A DNA stretch of 64,000 nucleotides from positions 9,211,524 to 9,275,523 of the forward strand of contig OY725488.1 in the NCBI GenBank assembly GCA_963281255.1. The letters are read 5' to 3'. Made by a program: the position numbers and the translations under genes. How positions within the stretch are numbered: position 1 is the first letter of the stretch; every line of letters begins with the position of its first letter. Shown piece after piece: positions 10,381 through 21,155 of this stretch. This DNA comes from Aphrocallistes beatrix (Eukaryota; Porifera; Hexactinellida; Sceptrulophora; Aphrocallistidae). The notes beneath the pieces were generated by a model. That model ran no database searches. It saw only the letters and a program-made list of their open reading frames with translations, and was not told the origin of the DNA.

Positions 10381-11436
10381 CCGGCCATAGCCTACTGTAT
10401 ATAAGGCCTCACAGTAACTTGCGGATTTGGGACTAGGGATGCGGTAGAAGATGGTTGAACTAATACATAAGCGGCCTTAAATCATTAACAAAGCACAATA
10501 GAGCTTAGGAATGTATTACCAGCATATATAAATATGGTGTCAAAGTACCCATCTCCGTTGTTAAAATTTAGATTAGTCACCACATGGTTGCGCAATAGGG
10601 TATATTTGTAGCAAATTTGGTGATTTTCAGAGGCCGTGTTTTTATTATAAAATTTTCGCATATAACTGAGATGTGAATGGGTTAATACGAAAAATTTGGA
10701 ATTTTTTCATGGAATATTGCTACATTCCAGTGTTGCTATGGAAACGTGTTTTGGTCAGTTGGGGTTATATCTTGAAAACCGTGTTAGCGAGACATTCAAA
10801 TTTAATTCCATTTAATAGCCAATAGACTATTTCTTATTAAGTGATAATATAATTATTTGTCTAAATTCAATGGTTTACGAGATATTCGACAAATTACCAA
10901 ATGTGACCAATATGATACATTGCCGAATATCTCGTAAACTATTGAATTTAGAGGTCGAAATTATATTATCGCTTAATAGGAAGTAGTATATTCGCTATCA
11001 AATGGAATTACATTTGAATGTGTAGCTATTGCAGTTTTCAAGATATAACCCCAACTGACCAAAACACTTTTCCATAGCAACATTCCATGAAAAAATTCCA
11101 AATTTTTCGTATTAACCCATTCACATCTCAGTTCTATGCGAAACAATTTATGATAAAATCATTTAGAAGTGCCCCTAAACGGCCTCTGAAAATCACTAAA
11201 TTTGTGACAAATACACCCTATTGCGCAACCATATGGTGACTAATTTAAATTTTAACAACGGAGATGGGTACTTTGACACCATATTTATATATGCTGGTAA
11301 TACATTCCTAAGCTCTATTGTGCTTTGTTAATAATTTAAGGCAGCTCATGTATTAGTTCAACTATCTTCTACCGCATCCCTAGTCCCAAATCCGCAAATT
11401 ACTGTGAGGCCTTATATACAGTAGGCTATGGGCCGG
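10381..11436. mobile_element. Giant foldback (palindromic) MITE
   Basis: The two halves are inverted copies of about 500 bp each around a centre near 10900. The ends read CCGGCCATAGCCTACTGTA and its complement. Arms include GATTAGTCACC, GCGCAATAGGG and TTACCAGCATATATAAATA motifs. No coding frame. Shorter relatives lie at 19995-20481 and arm fragments near 19185, 22995, 24500 and 55925. Most arm positions still match, with scattered changes, so the copy is moderately old. Confidence 0.85.
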
Positions 11437-11928
11437 CGTTTGTATATTATATTTGTACATCCTTACGCACGCTCCTACGAAATCAAGCAATTCCTAACTT
11501 AACACATTTTTATTGTTTTTATTTATATTGTGTATTTTGAGATCATTCATATGAACTATTTATAGACGTAATTATGTATTTGAGTGCATAATTAGGCTAT
11601 CACCTAAATAATGTTGAGAATTTAAGGACTACTAATCGAGTCATTTCTTGTAGTCGATTTCAAAAATACTACTGAATATTTCAAAAATAATTAGCTTAGA
11701 GTGGACATTCCTTTAAAGCATTTATATAACTTCCTTCTTTCAAGCCCCAGGGTTTGACTCTTGTCTATTTAGAGAAATGTGGTGAATATGATTAATCCTG
11801 ACACCTCATCAAAACCCCTATGGAAACAGTCATTCATATTCCCACTCAATCCTGTTAAGAATACAGGGACAATGTAGTATAATCTCTAATATAATAGTAC
11901 AATACGCATACTCTACAACAGCGGTTCC
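11437..11928. other. Intergenic, no gene seen
   Basis: About 490 bp of AT-rich sequence between two mobile elements. I see no coding frame or repeat end in it. Confidence 0.4.
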
Positions 11929-12499
11929 CAACCTTATTATTGTTATTACCCCGTTGCTCGACACTGTTAACCCTACTACCCCGAATTGAGGAGGCACTGT
12001 ATCAGAAATTCTTTATTAATTTAAATTAATTATTTATAATTATATAATCTAAATATGGAAATTAAATTTGAATATTATATGTTCAATGGGAAACTTGTTT
12101 CTGTTTTTTCCACTAATCTGTCAAATGAGGTTCCATTTTGCTCAATACACATCGCAGATCCCCCTCGCAATCTAATTTATTGCGTTGCTTGGTTTTTATG
12201 GCGAGCAAAGACGAAAATCCGGCGGAAAGTTTTTCTGTAGGTAATATATAATAATAACCAATATAAATTTATCACAGGAATACCTTCAAACACGTTTAGT
12301 CAATATTAGTTTATAATTCACAGTATGAAGCCAATTAGAAACCATTAATATCCTGCAAAACGAATAACAGAAAATTTATGCTGAAGTAATAATAACAAAT
12401 TCTGACCTGAATTATAAAGATAAAGAAGCACTCCATTACCCCTCGAAAATCTTCAAATTACCCCACTTGGGGTAATTACCCCGGGGTTGGGAACCACTG
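11929..12499. mobile_element. hAT-type MITE
   Basis: Terminal inverted repeats CAGCGGTTCCCAACC and GGTTGGGAACCACTG, flanked by the 8-bp duplication CTCTACAA at 11921-11928 and 12500-12507. No transposase frame remains. Internal TTACCCC runs mirror each other at both ends. Confidence 0.9.
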
Positions 12500-13165
12500 C
12501 TCTACAAGTATATAAGGCCATGCAGTAAAAGTACCATGGATGAAATAGTAAGTGGACTATTTGGATATTACAATACAATCAATATTATATTTAAAGTTAT
12601 TTGCCTCAGTCCATCACCCTATGAACATGTATGATAGCATTTATCCCTTATTGAGAACGACTGGACATCTTTAATCATAGTACGTAATTTAGATGTAAGT
12701 AACTGTAATGTGACTGTAACTGTAAAGTGTCGTATATGACATATGCCACTAATTTTCTGTCGACTAATTTCCATGCTGGGGCGGAGGGAAGTTTGTATCA
12801 CATTGACTAATAATGTCTAGGCTCATGCCCATATACGTAGGATGTCTCCAACATGTGTTTAATACTGATAATCTAAGTTTAGTTATATCAATCGGAAATT
12901 ATAGTTTGGAGAAATTACACTTTCAAACATTTGACAACACTGAAACAACATTGTCTCATTTTGAAACTTATTCCAGCTAAATTGGAACTGAATCTAACAA
13001 TAATAAAGGGAACTACATACCACATGTGTAATGGGATAGCTAATGAGATTTTAATCCTATATTTATCTATGTTAGTTCCATTACTGATCTAAGAGAAATG
13101 TATAAATAAACTCACAAACTCACTAATTTATCTAACAAACACTCTCCAACGAACAAAAGAAAAGA
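12500..13165. other. Intergenic upstream of NHL pseudogene
   Basis: No gene seen. The last 65 bp hold the promoter of the gene that follows. Confidence 0.4.
13101..13110 (+). promoter_or_regulatory. TATA box of 13166 gene
   Basis: TATAAATAAA lies about 60 bp upstream of the ATG at 13166, with an A-rich untranslated leader between. The spacing is typical of a short-leader polymerase II promoter. Confidence 0.5.
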
Positions 13166-14459
13166 ATGGCAGCAATGCACCCACAAGCACCAGTAGCAAC
13201 CATACAAAATCTCCGACACGTCTCCATCACAGAATTGGAAAGAGCTCTAGAAGATCTGACTCTACAAGTGGCAGAGAAGAAGAGACAACTCTGCGACACT
13301 TTCAGACAGATTCACCAACTTGTGGCACAAAGAGAAGTGACACTCTTAGCAGAGCTGGATGCCATCCCAGCTGAAATCAAAGCTAAAATCCAAGATCGAA
13401 GAGCTAGCTTGGAACAACTGACAAAGAACAGAGATGATACAGAGAAGGAACTGAATGCCAACAAACTGAACGAGTTCCTACAGAAACAGCTCAAGAATAT
13501 TGAAGAAGATATGGAGAAGATCAATTCCGAGCAGATTTCGTTCCCTCACGTATCGATCAACTCTCAGATGGAAGAGATAGAGAGGACACTGGAAGAGCAG
13601 TGTCAGATTATGAAAATCTCCAATCCATACGCTGGCAGGACTCTGCCTATTTGGAATGGAGAAAAAGGAGATATGTACTACTCAACAGCAATCTGTATAG
13701 ATCCCACTAGCCAGCTGATTTACATATGTAGCAGAGGATTCTGAGGTTCTTGTATTACAAGTCTTCACGAGTGAGGGCAATCACCACTCAACTCGACGCA
13801 ATCGACTAATGAGATACTGCCACAACATGAAGATCCATAAAGACCACATCTATCTGACCACCACGAACCACATCTATCTGACTACCACGAACCACATCTT
13901 TCTACCAATCCCGCATTTTCTCAAAGTAAACAAGAAAGGAGAAACAGTTAAAAATTTGGAACTTAACACTCCATTGTGTGGGATATTTATAGAAGGATCG
14001 AATATCTACACTTGTCTCGAGAAGTCTCTAACAGTACAGATATTTGATCTCAACCTCAAACCTACCAAGAAGATTTTTCTGAATGCTATCTCGTTTAATG
14101 AAGATACAACTCCTCGAGACATCATCCTACACAAACAACAAATGTTTGTTCTATTCAGCTACTATTCCAATCTCTATCATCCAAATCCAATCCAAGCATT
14201 CAAACTAGATGGTACCCTCATGCGCTCCCTAGTAACAGGAAACGACATCAACAATGCTTGTTACTTCTGTCTAGATTCCTATGAGAATATTCTAGTGAGT
14301 GATTGTCATGCTGACTGTATCAGAATATCCTCTCCAGAAGGAATCCTGATACAGAAGATTGGTGGGGAGGATGGGGAGTTACGGCGCCCTATGGGTATAA
14401 CAGTGGACTCCAAACAAAGAATTATTATAGTGGATAACTTAAGACTCCATGCCTTCTAA
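13166..14459 (+). pseudogene. Coiled-coil/NHL-repeat protein, frameshifted
   Basis: The first frame (13166-13744) starts MAAMHPQAPVATIQ and is a long coiled coil (residues about 15-155) leading into the first propeller strand (STAICIDPTSQLIYIC). Around 13725-13740 the frame shifts by one base. The neighbouring frame continues the propeller through an IYLTTTNH duplication to 14459, ending within a blade (GITVDSKQRIIIVDNLR). NHL propellers with coiled coils are typical of TRIM2/3/71-like proteins, but there is no RING or B-box here. It is a divergent cousin of the four minus-strand genes at 28834-52374 and lacks the final blades. A sequencing error could mimic the shift, but the truncated end favours a pseudogene. 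Confidence 0.7.
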
Positions 14460-14679
14460 GCTGCAACTAATAATAAATGTGTTGATTCATTATTGTTTGT
14501 GTCTTATTAGTCTGTCTATCAATTGTACTCAATCAGTGTTTAGTAGTGACATTATTTGGTATCCTGGAGATTCATAACATTCTAGAAAGTAATTAAATTA
14601 TACAAGACAAACCAATGAGAATCAGTATTTGCCTGAATTGGCACTCATGTGCCTCTGTCTCTGCACCTCGTGTCCCTAC

Positions 14680-14915
14680 CTGTTCTCCGGGGCAGAGAGA
14701 GCAGCTGAGGTGGACGGGAGACGAGACAGAAGTGTTCAGCTCCTGGAGTTCCGTGGGGACGTGTTCCCCAGCTGTCCAGGTGTGGAGTGGTGAGGTCGGA
14801 GTCTGTTCCAACCAGGAGTGCCACCTGAGAGGGAATGTGTTTGTGGAGTTCACACCTCTGAGGAGGCACAGAAGTGTCGGACAGACTGGACGGACGCTGG
14901 TACTACCGTAGACTG
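14680..14915 (+). pseudogene. U2AF35/ZRSR-like UHM exon fragment
   Basis: A GC-rich island in AT-rich DNA. In three plus frames it shows pieces that line up in order with the UHM domain of U2AF1/ZRSR splicing factors: LLEFRGDVFPS, then CHLRGNVFVEF, then LDGRWYYRRL, where the family has LNGRWYxGRQL. At least two frame changes separate them, so it is dead. The last piece stops at a donor-like CTG|GTGAGT (14915/14916). No other exon of such a gene is nearby, so it looks like a displaced fragment. The assignment rests on my memory of the family motifs. Confidence 0.5.
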
Positions 14916-15782
14916 GTGAGTGAGAATTGAGCGGAGTCAGGACTCCGGACAGACATCTGTCAGCTGGAGACAGCTCGCCTGTCTCAGTCGAAGAAATTAA
15001 ATCTGTTTGAAAGGAAAGAATTGCAACTTCTGGCATGTCTCTAGGAAACTGATTACTAGTTCTATGTAGTAGATTTAATTAACGGAGAAGCGTATTTGTA
15101 TTCGATCAGATCATTCCCATTTCCCCAATTCTTCCAAAAACTATAAAATTTTGATTTATGATTATTTGAGTGGCATTTGCCCCTGGAACCACTCTAGGAG
15201 TCATGATATTTCAAGGACAAGTTCTCATTAATTAATATTTACCGTAACTGGGATACTGTTATATGAGAATGGAATGTTGTATTTATGGCAGGATTAATTC
15301 ATCCGCGCCCGAGAAATTTGAAAGTTTGTGATTGTCGTCTAAGTTCCAATTCTTGTATCTTCCTCTCTAACCTCATTCCTACTCTATCTCTGATGGAGGA
15401 CTTTTTATGTCGAGGAATGAACTCCAGATATAACTCTATTAATGTTCTCCAACACACAGCTGATTTATATTCTGTTGGACTGTAGTATGTATAGTTTTAA
15501 ATATTAGCTATTCTGTGCTTATAAGAATACTTAAGGTGCAGTTCTGAAACTTCAACTAACTCCATAGTTACATCTAATAATATCCTGAATCTAACAGCAA
15601 CCGCATAATCTATCAGATAAACTCGTCCTTAGTTTGCTACATAATATGGTTGTAAAATATTTAAGGATTTAGTTTTAAAATTAGACTAAACTTAATTTAA
15701 AGTAGTCACACTCATCGAGTAATTATACTCAGTTTTGTAGAGTTTTGACGAACTAATTCTGTTCGAGTTAGGCTAGTGAATA
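14916..15782. other. Intergenic, no gene seen
   Basis: The GC-rich character fades by about 15000. The remainder is AT-rich and has no supported gene. A 66-codon chance frame at 15285 has no homology that I can see. Confidence 0.35.
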
Positions 15783-16103
15783 ATGGCAGAGAAAACCTCT
15801 GTACCAGAACCTAACTCGGAAATACACGAGTTAGTGTATGTGTTACGAGATGATGGTAGTTACGGAGGATGGAAAACAGAATTGTTAGTGGAAGAGATAA
15901 CAGGAAAAGGAGAAGGGAAGTTTCTACTCTGCAACTACTGCAGAGGAGTGTCGAGAAATGCGTGTTTGTTTGATAAATACGATAAACAAGAACTCAGGTG
16001 CTCTGGTTGTATTCAGAAAGATGTAAATAAGCAAATAGCTCAATTGAATCGAGAAGCAGTCGGCGAAAAACAAGTGAGCTTATATAATTACTATGTATTT
16101 TAA
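15783..16103 (+). CDS. RING-like zinc-binding exon (TRAF/TRIM-type N-terminus)
   Basis: ATG opens 106 codons. Residues about 25-50 (WKTELLVEEITGKGEGKFLL) lead into a zinc-binding core CNYCRGVSRNACL...LRCSGC, with two CxxC pairs 28 residues apart, as in atypical RING-like domains at the start of TRAF-type proteins. A good splice donor, CAA|GTGAGC (16073/16074), falls in phase 0, so this is probably a first exon of 97 codons; the last nine codons would be intron. No later exon follows, because the sequence from 16464 on is nested repeats. The gene is either cut off by insertions or spans them. The zinc-domain call is from cysteine spacing only. Confidence 0.45.
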   Translation: MAEKTSVPEPNSEIHELVYVLRDDGSYGGWKTELLVEEITGKGEGKFLLCNYCRGVSRNACLFDKYDKQELRCSGCIQKDVNKQIAQLNREAVGEKQVSLYNYYVF

Positions 16104-16463
16104 TCCTTACTATTAAACTCCATTAATGTATGTATATACATATATATACACCAACCGGGCAAATGTATTTAATACTTGATTCTTTCCCCTAAAAATAATA
16201 CTAAAATGGGTCTATTCATGAAGAGGGTTACTTCTAAACGGTATGGGATACAGCTAATCGGGTTCCAGATTCGAATAATATGCATTCGAATTCACAGGTT
16301 AATTATTCTAATTAATCATTAATTCCTAACTTTTTGTAAATATCAATCAGTGCCACCTTATGCCACATACACCCATTTTAACCAATAAACATGATGGCAA
16401 TGAATTACCTATGGTGGCTCAGGCTGATAAGATTGTTCATTGAGTTGAGTAATTTATTAGTTA

Positions 16464-16969
16464 CAAGCGCGCTTCGCTTGCTTGCGCTGCGCGGCTGGCG
16501 GACACTTTGTGTCCGTCGGAGGCGCCCTACGGGCGCCTGTGGTCACCATTTTTTAGTTATACGGGAGATAACATCTCTAAATACGTCTGTCCTACTGTTA
16601 TAATCGATATCGCACGAAAAATCCCCAAATTTGTCAATTTATAAATTTTTGATGAGTAATGATGACGTCTTAGCAAAGTGATGAGTCATCATTTTTTGAT
16701 GATAGTTGCATCATATGTGAGACGTGTTAGTATGCAGATTCTATTAAAATTTCAGCCTTCTATCTCCAATAATGGCTGAGTTATGCCCGAATAACTGTGT
16801 TGCTTAACTTTTAAAAATGTGACAATGACGTCATAATTCCATGATGAGCCGACATTTTGCTCTGAGCTCAGAACTTACTGGAGCCATAGCCAAAATACTC
16901 CCACATGCCAAAAATTAGCTTTCTATAACCGGCAGTTTCTTCAATCAATTCGTTACAGAGATATATATA
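16464..16969 (-). mobile_element. Helentron-like repeat, copy c
   Basis: Minus-orientation copy: it begins CAAGCGCGCTTCGCTTGC and ends with the complement of TGTAACGAATTGATTGAAG plus a short TA run. The start block that should follow is present in the opposite orientation (16970-17011). Confidence 0.75.
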
Positions 16970-17011
16970 TCCTTACTATTAAAACTCGATTATTGTTTGT
17001 TTATATATATA
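16970..17011 (+). repeat. Helentron-like start block, inverted relative to copies c and d
   Basis: TCCTTACTATTAAAACTCG plus a short AT run. It sits between two minus-orientation bodies but reads plus. Confidence 0.7.
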
Positions 17012-17557
17012 CAAGCGCGCTTCGCTTGCTTGCGCTGCGCGGCTGGCGGACACTTCGTGTCCACCGGAGGCTCCCTTCGGTCGCCTGGAGGTGCCATTGG
17101 TTAATTAAACGGGATATATCATCTCTAAATATGTCCATCTTAGTTTTAAAATCGATATCACTCGAAAAAACACCAAATTTGTCAATTTTTAAAATTTTGA
17201 TCAGTAATGATTACATCATAGCAAAGTGATGAGTCATCATTTTTTGATGATAGTTGCATCATATGTGAGACGTGTTAGGATACAGATTCTATTAAAATTT
17301 CAGCCTTCTATCTCCTATAATGGCTGAGTTATGCCCGAATAACTGTGTTGCTTAACTTTTAAAAATGTGACAATGACGTCATAATTCTATGATGAGTCGA
17401 CATTTTGGTCTGAGCTCAGAACTTACTGGAGCCATAGCCAAAAGACTCCCACATGCCAAAAATCAGCTTTCTGTGCCGAGCAGTTTCTTCAATCAATTCG
17501 TTACAGAGATATATATATATATATAAACAAACAATAATCGAGTTTTAATAGTAAGGA
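17012..17557 (-). mobile_element. Helentron-like repeat, copy d
   Basis: Complete minus-orientation copy: GC-rich hairpin end, body, TA microsatellite, and start block CGAGTTTTAATAGTAAGGA at its right end. It is adjacent to copy c, giving a tandem pair. Confidence 0.8.
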
Positions 17558-17724
17558 TGTTCAACTATGACTAATTCGAATGTGTAGATTTCGAATCTGA
17601 AATCAGATTTTCAGTATCTCTTTGAATTTGAACATATTGCCCTTCATGAAATACTCCGATTTAGTATTATTTGTATGCGAAAGAATCAAGTGTTGAAATA
17701 CTTTTGTCCGCTCAGTGTATAGGT

Positions 17725-19260
17725 ACATGCCAGCTTGTCACATTTTCATAAATTATGCAAACAAAATTATGTTGGATTGTATCATAAGAATAATCTTCAA
17801 AATGACTACATGGTAGAATGCTTTCAGTCTTACTGGAGAATGCGTGGCCATCACGTAAGCTATTATGAAGCATTAGTGCAGAACTCCCAAAGGAAGGGAA
17901 GTTCCAACCAAGGAAAATGCTGAATAATCAATTTGAGTATTTTCTCAATGGTTTAAAACTTTTCTAGTTCAGTGGATTCCAGACGTGGCTATTTCCCTGA
18001 GGTGATCTTGAGCACTTTTAGTTTCCTCTTCAATATCGTGATCGGACCAATCACTGGAATAAATCCAGTGTTACCAACTCTCGACTTTTCTCCCAACTGT
18101 GTGACTGTAGAGCAGCAATATGTCGCCTGTTGGAGTTGAGAGGCGTGTTTACACATTTGTTGTTGTTTTGAGAACATAAAAAGTCTTGCCTATCGTTTCT
18201 AAATGATGATTGAGGCGCCTGGAATTGATTGAAAAAAGCCCTGCAATTGATCGAAAACTCATAGGTTTGCAATTGATCAAAAAATATTATTCTGCAATTG
18301 ATCGAAAAATCAAGGTTTGCAATTGATCGAGTTCGGTAGGTTTGCAATTGATCAACTAAGGAATGTCTGAACTTTCGTCTATTGAATTTTCGTCCCCTGA
18401 AATACCCCTTTCGCACATACTGATTTCTCAATCAAAACGCCTCATTTTCACCCTTTTTTTTCAAACATACTCCATTCCAAAAGCCTCACTTTCCGTTCTT
18501 TACATATTAGTGCCCGTTTTTTAGTCTCTTATGGGACAAAAATTCCGGGGATGAAAATTCCAGGGACAAAAGTTCCGCTTACCGTTAATCAAATGCGAAC
18601 CTTAGTTGATCAATTGCAAACCTACCGAAATCGATCAATTGCAAACCTCCAAATTCGATCAATTGCAAACCTCCAAATTCGATCAATTGCAACACCCTCT
18701 GATGATTATCTGACCATCATTGCATTTACCTGGAAACATTGAATTGATGAAACCTAATTGTGAAAATGACACGCATGTGACCATAGAAAGTATATAATAT
18801 ATCAAATAGAACGTTTATAGTCTAGAAATTAGTTAAACTAAGGATAAGTCAAGGCAGGTCTAATTCTAGTAACAATCATAGATTTCTATAACTCAACATG
18901 AGCATGATAAAGAAACCTAGAAATCAACAAATTTTCCAAAACTAAATCAGACATGACGATTCAAAATATCATTAGCATATAGTGTTAGATACGTTTAAGT
19001 TAAGCAATGATCTAAGGTTTCAAACACTCGTAAATAGTGCATATGCCATCGTAACCTAAGTTACAATAAGGATACCATGGAATTTGAAAATAGAAAAATT
19101 ACCTAAATTGAAGTAGGATTTTAAATCTTTGGAGCCGTATTCTGCACCTAAAATACTCCATGGGTTCCTGGGTAAAATATAATGGTATCAAAGTATACAT
19201 ATCCGTTCCCAAAATATTAATTAGTCGTCATATTAAAATGTGTATATATAAATGTTAATA
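17725..19260. repeat. Segmental repeat unit A1
   Basis: The same sequence recurs at 22022-23526 (A2), 23527-25031 (A3) and 25032-25640 (A4, truncated). Pieces lie at 48425-48490, 53775-53910 and 55625-56010. It begins GGTACATGCCAGCTTGTCA, the sequence upstream of the UBE2Q-like gene Q1, so it is probably the flank of a UBE2Q-like locus. A1 is interrupted by the foldback element at 18212-18699. No intact gene inside. Confidence 0.75.
18212..18699. mobile_element. Foldback element with CAATTGATC subterminal repeats
   Basis: Flanked by the 8-bp duplication TGATGATT (18204-18211 and 18700-18707). The undisrupted site is seen at 22519-22526 and 24025-24032 in paralogous units. Ends start GAGG. 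Each arm carries several copies of TTTGCAATTGATCRA in opposite orientation on the two sides. The centre (about 18366-18585) is a small MITE also found at 20660-20875. No coding frame. Confidence 0.8.
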
Positions 19261-19379
19261 GTCCATTACAACGTCGATTGTTAGCGGAAGTGGAACGAAA
19301 TTTTTAAAGGACTTGTGGTTCAAGCTAACGAACCACAGAGCTTGACAGATTTACATTGTACCAAGTCAGCTACAGAAAA

Positions 19380-19936
19380 ACTAAACAACGTTAATGAAAC
19401 CAAACAAAAAATCCAAGCATTTAATTGAAAGTTCGATTTTACATAGTGAAATAGCCTGTATTAGATATAGAATAAACAGCCTATCCTATTCAGAATCTAC
19501 TCAGATAGTAAAGTCAGAGTAAAGTGGGATATATGCATATATTAGAGTTTAGGAAATATTAGCGCCTGTTTTAAATTTACGCGCTGCATACGCCTGAATG
19601 AAACCCAGAAGTAAATTCTTTTGGAAAATCCTCGGATTTCTGTTCCAAAGTTTGGCGTCTCTGAGGTTTTAGTTATACAAAATTCAGTGAATATGATAAT
19701 TAATCAAAACTACAGAACACACTTACTGTTCTGAGACAAAACAATATAGATAGCTCATTGTTAGAGAGACTGACCATTAAGCTGAGTTCTGCCATGTGTT
19801 GCTGTGCTCTGAGCAACTCTTCCAGAGCTTCAATCCGAGTCTTCTCTTTGTTCAGGAACTCCTCTCGCATCTGGACTACCTCCTGGAGGAGGGCGTCCTT
19901 CCCCTGGATCAGCTGTTCGATCAGCTGATTGAATAT
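19380..19936 (-). pseudogene. Truncated NHL gene: exon 1 fragment and intron (N5)
   Basis: The minus strand of 19775-19936 encodes FNQLIEQLIQGKDALLQEV and the rest of the coiled coil, ending at a donor (LSLM|gtcagt), as in exon 1 of genes N1-N4. About 390 bp of matching intron sequence follow. The first 25 codons are lost where the foldback MITE region begins, and exon 2 (the propeller) is absent. It lies downstream of UBE2Q-like gene Q1 on the same strand, as N3 and N4 do behind Q2 and Q4. Confidence 0.8.
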
Positions 19937-19994
19937 TGAACGCAAAATTTGGGCTATATTATTTATGACTATGGATATTCAATTTTTTATATAG

Positions 19995-20481
19995 TCATAG
20001 CCTACTCTAATATTGCCTCACAGTAAAATAACCAAGGATGCGGTAATAGCCGAATGGATCAATACATGATTAGCCTAAAATCGTTAACAATGCAGGATAG
20101 GCATTAAGAATGTATTACCAGCATATATAAACATGGCATCAAAGTACATATATCCGTTGTTAAAATTTCGATTAGTCATCATATCATTGCGCGCAACAGG
20201 TCATTCTAAGTCGATTTTGGCAATTTTCTAAGCTGTTTTAAGCCTATTTCTAAATGTTATATAATGACTTGTTGAACAATGATATGATGACTAATCGAAA
20301 TTTTTCCAACGGATATATGTACTTTGATACCATGTTTATATATGCTGGTAATACATTCTTAATGCCTATTCCGCATGGTTAACGATTTTAGGCTAATCGT
20401 GTATTAATCCATTCGGCTACTACTTCATCCCTAGTCCATAATTTTCGGTCTACTGTGAGGCATTATTAGAGGAGACTATGA
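19995..20481. mobile_element. Foldback MITE, short relative of 10381-11436
   Basis: Inverted arms of about 230 bp with ends TCATAGCCTACTCTAATATT and GGAGACTATGA. Inner motifs TTACCAGCATATATAAACA and GATTAGTCATCATATC are shared with the larger palindrome. No coding frame. Confidence 0.75.
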
Positions 20482-20659
20482 AGTAATTATTTGTCAATAA
20501 TAAATTAATAATATTTTGTCAAATCTATATATAATCAATATTCTACTCGTTAATATAAAAAAGGAATCCCGGAAATTTCGTCCCCTTTTCTACATAAATA
20601 TTCCATAAGTTAGATACACTAAATTCCTGGATATTTAGTGAAACCAAACTAGTCTCGCA

Positions 20660-20875
20660 GGAATGGCGGAACTTTCGTCCCTGGAATTTTCGTCCCCTGA
20701 AATGTCCCTTTCGCACTTACTGATTTCTCAATCAAAATGCCTCATTTTCACCATTTTTTCAAACATACTCCACTCCAAAAGCCTCACTTTCCGTTCCTTA
20801 CATGTTAGTGCCTGTTTATTTTAGGCTCTAATGAGACAAAAGTTCGGAGACTTTGAAATTTCCGTTTACCATAAA
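20660..20875. mobile_element. Small MITE with GGAACTTTCGTCCC ends
   Basis: The left end reads GGCGGAACTTTCGTCCC. The right end is a decayed complement (ACAAAAGTTCGGAG). A better-preserved copy is the core of the foldback at 18366-18585, where both ends read GAACTTT...TCCC in inverted orientation. Non-coding. Confidence 0.5.
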
Positions 20876-21155
20876 AAAGACATCCTTTTTCGAAACTCAT
20901 ACGCTCTATTATCGATCTAAAGCTATTTTGTAACACATAGAGCAAATCTATTATAGGAATGCATACATTGCATAATTTTAATAATAAAAAGCACTTGTGA
21001 AACAAAAATTGAGATGAACAAAGATGGTATATTACATAAGGCCACTCTTATACATGGAGCTGCACTTAAAATCACAAATGAGTTTATCATATCAGCGGAT
21101 ATAGGTATATAGATAGTAAATTAAAACACAATTAAATTATGGGGAAAGATGCAAA

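Noticed and set aside
17735-17923. 62-codon frame also at 22032-22217
   Set aside because: Shared because unit A is duplicated; the frame is broken in A3 and A4 and has no recognisable domain.
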